Positions 5,331-9,222 of a DNA stretch of 9,222 nucleotides are shown here, in pieces. Origin of the DNA: Megamonas sp. UBA1792 (GTDB lineage: Bacteria > Bacillota_C > Negativicutes > Selenomonadales > Selenomonadaceae); NCBI GenBank assembly GCA_002315155.1, contig DCFY01000028.1:1-9222 (forward strand). Reading direction: 5' to 3'. Position 1 is the first letter of the stretch. Each line of letters begins with the position of its first letter. Made by a program: the position numbers and the translations under genes. Under the pieces are notes generated by a model that was not told where the DNA came from, made no database searches, and saw only the letters and a program-made list of their open reading frames with translations.

Positions 5331-6479
5331 ATGAAAAATATAGCATTATTAGGGTCTACGGGATCCGTTGGAACACAGACCTTAGCCGTGGCAGCTTCAC
5401 ACCCTGAGCTTTTTCATATTTCGGTACTTGCTGCGAATTGTAATGATGAGCTTTTGGAAAAACAGATAAAAGAATTTTCACCGGAGCTTGCTGTGTTGGC
5501 AGATGAAGCAGCGGCAAAACGCTTGAAATCACGATATATGGGAAAAACAAAAATTTTAACTGGTTGTGCAGGAATTATTGAAGCGGCTGTTTATAAGGAT
5601 GTAGATACTGTAGTAACATCAATGATGGGATTTGCCGGACTGGCACCGACCATCGCGGCTATTGATGCCGGAAAAAATATTGCGCTTGCTAATAAGGAAA
5701 CTCTTGTTGTTGCTGGTGAGATCGTTATGCAGCGAGCAAAAGAAAAAGGCGTAGCGATTTTACCTGTGGATAGTGAGCATTGTGCACTTTTTCAGTGCCT
5801 GCAGGGAGAAAAGCATGATACGGTTGAGAAACTTATTCTTACGGCCTCGGGTGGTCCGTTTCGTGGGAAAAAGGCAGATGAGCTTATGCATGTATCGATT
5901 GGGGATTGCCTGAATCACCCAACCTGGTCGATGGGAAAAAAGATTACAGTAGATTCGGCCACACTTGTCAATAAGGGGCTTGAGGTTATTGAGGCAAAAT
6001 GGCTCTATGGTGTGGACTACGATCAGATACAAGTTGTTGTTCATCCGCAGAGCCTTATCCATTCGATGGTACAGTTCATTGATGGGACAGTTATGGCCCA
6101 ACTTGCATCAACGGATATGCGATTGCCGATACAGTATGCACTTACGTATCCTCATCGTGTAGAGTCTGTTTTTAAACGGCTCGATTTTTGGCAGATGCGT
6201 TCTTTTACGTTTGAAAAACCGGATATGGATACATTTCGTGGCTTGAAGCTTGCGTATGAAGCTGGTACAATAGGTGGTACGATGCCGTGTGTCATGAATG
6301 CGGCCAATGAGATCGCTGTTGAAGCTTTTTTGGAAGGAAGGACAGGCTTTCTCAAAATTTATGAAGTTATTGAAAAAACGATGCAGGCACATGAAAATAA
6401 AAAGTGTCCAGCGTTAGATGATCTTTATGAAAACGATGCATGGGCACGCAGCTATGCTTTGCAATTGTTAAAGAAATAA
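5331..6479 (+). CDS. dxr: 1-deoxy-D-xylulose 5-phosphate reductoisomerase
   Basis: Dxr converts DXP to 2-C-methyl-D-erythritol 4-phosphate with NADPH, the first committed step of the MEP isoprenoid pathway and the target of fosmidomycin. The 382-residue product has the NADPH loop GSTGSVGTQT (8-17), LANKETLVVAGE (119-130), metal ligands Asp147 and Glu149 in PVDSEH and Glu218 in NKGLE (equivalent to E. coli D150, E152 and E231), TASGGPFR (171-178), NHPTWSMG (195-202) and VVHPQSLIHSMVQF (236-249). All catalytic residues I can check are present. ATG 5331 follows AGGAG (5319-5323), which overlaps the cdsA stop. It supplies isoprenoid units used by UppS, encoded upstream. Confidence 0.98.
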   Translation: MKNIALLGSTGSVGTQTLAVAASHPELFHISVLAANCNDELLEKQIKEFSPELAVLADEAAAKRLKSRYMGKTKILTGCAGIIEAAVYKDVDTVVTSMMGFAGLAPTIAAIDAGKNIALANKETLVVAGEIVMQRAKEKGVAILPVDSEHCALFQCLQGEKHDTVEKLILTASGGPFRGKKADELMHVSIGDCLNHPTWSMGKKITVDSATLVNKGLEVIEAKWLYGVDYDQIQVVVHPQSLIHSMVQFIDGTVMAQLASTDMRLPIQYALTYPHRVESVFKRLDFWQMRSFTFEKPDMDTFRGLKLAYEAGTIGGTMPCVMNAANEIAVEAFLEGRTGFLKIYEVIEKTMQAHENKKCPALDDLYENDAWARSYALQLLKK

Positions 6480-6497
6480 GCAAGGGAGGGTGAGATT

Positions 6498-7535
6498 ATG
6501 CTTCTTACGATTATAGCAGCAGTTTTTGTTTTTGGGATGCTCGTGCTTTTTCATGAACTCGGTCATTTTATTACAGCGAAGCTTACAGGCATGCGTGTTG
6601 ATGAGTTCGCTATCGGGTTTGGTCCAAAGCTTATGAGCGTAAAATATGGTGAGACCTTATATTCAATTCGGGTATTCCCTCTCGGTGGGTACAATAATAT
6701 TGCTGGTATGGACCCGAGTGATACAGAGGCAGGCGAGCGTGCTTATTCGGCGAAACCGATATGGAAACGCATGATTGTTATTCTTGCAGGATCAATCATG
6801 AACTTTATCTTGCCTATTATTTTGTTCTTTGGAATTTATATGATATCAGGGATACATACACCGTCGCCAGAACCTGTACTTGGTGATGTCATTGCGGGAA
6901 AGCCGGCAGCCGAAGCCGGACTTAAAACTGGTGACCGCATTATTCGTATTGACGGGCAGGAAATCGATTCGTGGAAGTCTTTTGTTGAAGTTGTCCGTAA
7001 TGGAGAGGGTAAGGTCTATAAGGTTGAGTTTAAGCGTGGTAATGAGGACAAGTCGACAAGTCTTATTCCTGCTTACGATAATTCGGCTAAACGAGCGATG
7101 GTAGGCGTACTTGGGTCTGTTACGACAGAAAAGCCGGGACTGGTGAAGTCAACGCAACTGGCAGTTCAGAATACGGGTTTGGTTATGTATCAGATGCTTA
7201 ATGGACTCGTTCAGATTTTTACAGGAAAGACAGCGGCAGATCTTGCCGGACCGCTTGGTGTAGCTCAGATGGCAGGCGAAATGGCACAAATTGGGTTGGT
7301 GCCATTGTTGAACTTTGCGGCACTATTGAGCCTCAATCTCGGCATCATTAATTTGTTCCCAATTCCGGCACTTGACGGCGGGCATTTTGTGACGCTCCTT
7401 ATTGAAGCTGTACGCGGTAAGCCCATGGGAGCGAAAGCAGTACAATATGCACAAATTGTCGGTTTTGTTTTATTGATGACTTTGATGCTTTTTGCAACAT
7501 CGCAGGATATTGCTCGTGTGTTTTTCCAAAAATAA
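6498..7535 (+). CDS. rseP: Site-2 intramembrane zinc metalloprotease (RseP/RasP family)
   Basis: This membrane protease cleaves transmembrane segments of anti-sigma factors and remnant signal peptides (known for RseP of E. coli and RasP of Bacillus). The 345-residue product has the zinc motif HELGH at 19-23 inside the first membrane helix. FPLGGY (60-65) follows it, then a second membrane segment (about 91-117) and one PDZ domain (about 125-190, with GLKTGDRIIRIDGQEI at 141-156). The third zinc ligand motif, NLFPIPALDGGH, spans 285-296 with Asp293. A final membrane segment lies at about 317-333. One PDZ is the usual Gram-positive form. ATG 6498 follows GGGAGGGTGA (6484-6492). Substrates cannot be read from this window. 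Confidence 0.96.
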   Translation: MLLTIIAAVFVFGMLVLFHELGHFITAKLTGMRVDEFAIGFGPKLMSVKYGETLYSIRVFPLGGYNNIAGMDPSDTEAGERAYSAKPIWKRMIVILAGSIMNFILPIILFFGIYMISGIHTPSPEPVLGDVIAGKPAAEAGLKTGDRIIRIDGQEIDSWKSFVEVVRNGEGKVYKVEFKRGNEDKSTSLIPAYDNSAKRAMVGVLGSVTTEKPGLVKSTQLAVQNTGLVMYQMLNGLVQIFTGKTAADLAGPLGVAQMAGEMAQIGLVPLLNFAALLSLNLGIINLFPIPALDGGHFVTLLIEAVRGKPMGAKAVQYAQIVGFVLLMTLMLFATSQDIARVFFQK

Positions 7536-7555
7536 AGTGATTTGGTGATGAAAAA

Positions 7556-8623
7556 ATGATAAAACGAAAAAAAACACGGCAAATTCATATTGGTGATGTA
7601 GCTATAGGCGGCGATGCACCCATATCGGTACAGTCGATGACAAATACGAAGACGACAGATACACAGGGGACAGTTGCTCAGATCAAAGCTCTTGTGGATG
7701 CTGGCTGTGATATTGTACGTCTGGCAGTACCGGACATGGCTGCGGCAAAGAATCTTGGCAGCATTATCCAGGCGGTGGAGGTTCCGCTTGTTGCGGATAT
7801 CCATTTTGATTATCGACTTGCTCTTGAGGCAATGCAGCAGGGTATTGCTGCGTTACGTCTGAATCCGGGGAACATTGGCGATGCGGATTGTGTAAAGCTG
7901 GTCGTGACGGAAGCGAAGAAACGTCATATTCCAATACGTATCGGTGTAAACGGCGGGTCACTTGACAAGATGCTCTTGGCAAAATACGGCAGTGTTACAG
8001 CTGAGGCTCTTGTAGAATCAGCAATGCAGCATGTGCGGATTCTTGAAGCACTTGATTTTTATGATATGAAGATATCACTCAAAGCGCACGATGTGCCCCT
8101 TACGCTTGCAGCCTATCGGCTTATGTCAGAAATGGTTGACTATCCGCTGCATCTCGGAATTACAGAGGCTGGTACAGCACATACTGGAATGATAAAATCG
8201 GCAGTTGGCATTGGTGCACTTTTGGCAGAAGGCATTGGAGATACATTTCGAATTTCATTGACAGGTGATCCTGTTGTCGAAGTAAAGGTAGCCAATGAAA
8301 TATTAAAAGCGCTGAATCTTCGGGAATATGGTCCGACACTTATATCCTGCCCGACTTGTGGCCGCTGTAATATCGACTTGTCGGCGATTGCGGAAAGGGT
8401 AGAGAAAAAGCTTGATGGCATAAAAAAACCAATAACGGTTGCTGTCATGGGCTGTGTTGTTAATGGTCCGGGAGAAGCACGTGATGCTGACGTTGGTATC
8501 GCCGGAGGTAAAGGTGAAGGCCTTATCTTTCGTAAAGGGGAAATTATTCGTAAGGTACCAGAGAATGTACTTGTAGAAGAATTATTCAAAGAAATAGATG
8601 CAATATCATGGGAGGGAAAATAA
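7556..8623 (+). CDS. ispG: 4-hydroxy-3-methylbut-2-enyl diphosphate synthase (HMBPP synthase)
   Basis: IspG (GcpE) reductively opens MEcPP to HMBPP, the penultimate MEP pathway step, using a [4Fe-4S] cluster and two electrons from ferredoxin or flavodoxin. The 355-residue product is the short bacterial form: a TIM-barrel half starting near VQSMTNTKTTDT (25-36), with ADIHFDYRLAL (80-90) and LRLNPGNIG (100-108), then a C-terminal cluster domain. The cluster ligands are Cys265 and Cys268 (SCPTCGRC), Cys300 (MGCVVNGPGEA) and Glu307, matching E. coli C270, C273, C305 and E312. ATG 7556 is preceded by GGTGATG (7544-7550), which matches the anti-Shine-Dalgarno tail. It shares a pathway with dxr and feeds uppS; the ferredoxin encoded upstream is a plausible electron donor. 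Confidence 0.98.
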   Translation: MIKRKKTRQIHIGDVAIGGDAPISVQSMTNTKTTDTQGTVAQIKALVDAGCDIVRLAVPDMAAAKNLGSIIQAVEVPLVADIHFDYRLALEAMQQGIAALRLNPGNIGDADCVKLVVTEAKKRHIPIRIGVNGGSLDKMLLAKYGSVTAEALVESAMQHVRILEALDFYDMKISLKAHDVPLTLAAYRLMSEMVDYPLHLGITEAGTAHTGMIKSAVGIGALLAEGIGDTFRISLTGDPVVEVKVANEILKALNLREYGPTLISCPTCGRCNIDLSAIAERVEKKLDGIKKPITVAVMGCVVNGPGEARDADVGIAGGKGEGLIFRKGEIIRKVPENVLVEELFKEIDAISWEGK

Positions 8624-8626
8624 TTG
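8610..8626 (+). promoter_or_regulatory. Ribosome-binding site and TTG start of proS
   Basis: GGGAGGG (8610-8616) ends 7 nt before TTG at 8624-8626, and the TTG directly follows the ispG stop TAA (8621-8623). The next in-frame ATG (codon 26) lies well inside the conserved domain, so TTG is the start. The Shine-Dalgarno lies inside the last codons of ispG. Confidence 0.8.
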
Positions 8627-9222
8627 CGTACTACACAACTTTATGCACCGACACTTAGACAGACACCAGCAGAAGCGGAAGTTATCAGCCAGCAGCTTAT
8701 GCTGCGTGCAGGTATGATTCGTAAGGCGGCTGGTGGTGTTTATACATATTTGCCGCTTGCGTGGCGGATACTTCGCAAAATCGAAACCATCATTCGTGAA
8801 GAAATGGATGCAGCTGGTGGACAGGAACTTGCGATGCCGATCATGCAGCCAGCAGAACTTTGGCATGAAACAGGCCGTTGGGATATCTTTGGTGAAGAAA
8901 TGTTTCGCTTCAAAGATCGTCATGGTCGCGATTTTTGTCTTGGACCAACACACGAAGAGCTTATTACTTCGCTCGTATGTAATGAAGTCCGCTCATATCG
9001 TCAGCTTCCACTTATGCTTTATCAGATTCAGAATAAGTATCGTGACGAAATTCGTCCGCGTTTTGGTCTGATGCGTGGACGGGAATTTATTATGAAGGAT
9101 CTTTACTCATTTGATAAGGATGAAGCGGGTCTTGATGTGTCTTATAAGAAAATGTATGATGCCTATACGAATATTTTTACACGCTGCGGGCTTGATTTTC
9201 GGCCGGTCGAAGCGGACAGTGG
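8624..9222 (+). CDS. proS: Prolyl-tRNA synthetase, N-terminal part (runs off the window)
   Basis: ProRS charges tRNA-Pro with proline. The first 199 codons are present, about a third of a bacterial-type ProRS; the rest lies beyond the window. Visible class II features are the N-terminal segment with [22 protein letters not shown] (25-46), motif 1 region residues around [16 protein letters not shown] (71-86), LGPTHEE (106-112) and motif 2 ([20 protein letters not shown], 136-155, then IMKDLYSF). The presence of GPTHEE and this motif 2 marks the bacterial-type enzyme, which normally carries an editing insertion further on. The TTG start abuts the ispG stop, with GGGAGGG 7 nt upstream. In related genomes proS follows rseP or ispG. 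Confidence 0.97.
   Translation, partial: MRTTQLYAPTLRQTPAEAEVISQQLMLRAGMIRKAAGGVYTYLPLAWRILRKIETIIREEMDAAGGQELAMPIMQPAELWHETGRWDIFGEEMFRFKDRHGRDFCLGPTHEELITSLVCNEVRSYRQLPLMLYQIQNKYRDEIRPRFGLMRGREFIMKDLYSFDKDEAGLDVSYKKMYDAYTNIFTRCGLDFRPVEADS

Noticed and set aside
7265..7804. Minus-strand frame of 179 codons across the rseP-ispG junction
   Set aside because: It is antisense to two conserved genes, with no ribosome site and no domain pattern in the translation.
8733..9071. Plus-strand frame of 112 codons near the window end
   Set aside because: It overlaps the proS reading frame, which shows clear class II synthetase motifs. The alternative frame has no family resemblance.

Overview
The window is a piece of a core housekeeping gene cluster from a Gram-positive-lineage (Bacillota) bacterium. 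All genes lie on the + strand and are tightly packed. The order is [DUF6115/SwrB-like tail] - rpsB - tsf - pyrH - frr - small PASTA-like ORF - 2[4Fe-4S] ferredoxin - uppS - cdsA - dxr - rseP - ispG - proS. This is the widely conserved Bacillota swrB-rpsB-tsf-pyrH-frr-uppS-cdsA-dxr-rasP-proS block with two small genes inserted after frr and ispG placed before proS. The ferredoxin, the short 216-residue EF-Ts and ispG between rseP and proS suggest a strict anaerobe. Negativicutes or a clostridial relative is the best guess (inference; the species cannot be read from the sequence). Base composition is moderately AT-rich and looks even throughout, with strong AGGAGG-type ribosome sites. I see no transposon, phage, CRISPR or tRNA/rRNA signal.

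Layout. Positions 1-92 hold the 3' end of an upstream gene, followed by a strong terminator. Positions 145-366 hold an extended -10 promoter whose -35 box lies inside a perfect dyad, then a leader of about 100 nt that folds into nested helices and may be a ribosomal-protein autoregulatory leader. Positions 367-1830 carry rpsB and tsf, separated by a short hairpin and closed by a strong terminator. Positions 1952-3614 carry pyrH, frr, the 68-residue ORF and the ferredoxin, which overlap by 1 nt or are 1 nt apart and look translationally coupled. A GC-rich hairpin with a poor T tract follows. Positions 3678-9222 carry uppS, cdsA, dxr, rseP, ispG and the first 199 codons of proS, with gaps of 0-20 nt.

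How the genes work together. RpsB, EF-Ts, RRF and ProRS serve translation. PyrH makes UDP for nucleic acid and wall precursors. Dxr and IspG are steps of the MEP isoprenoid pathway, whose products UppS turns into undecaprenyl diphosphate, the carrier for wall synthesis. CdsA makes CDP-diacylglycerol for phospholipids. RseP is a membrane site-2 protease. The block couples ribosome output to envelope growth. A ferredoxin upstream of the Fe-S enzyme IspG could supply its electrons, but this is inference.

I found no convincing undescribed multi-gene system. The points most worth a second look are the rpsB leader and its promoter dyad, and the small PASTA-like ORF and ferredoxin pair.
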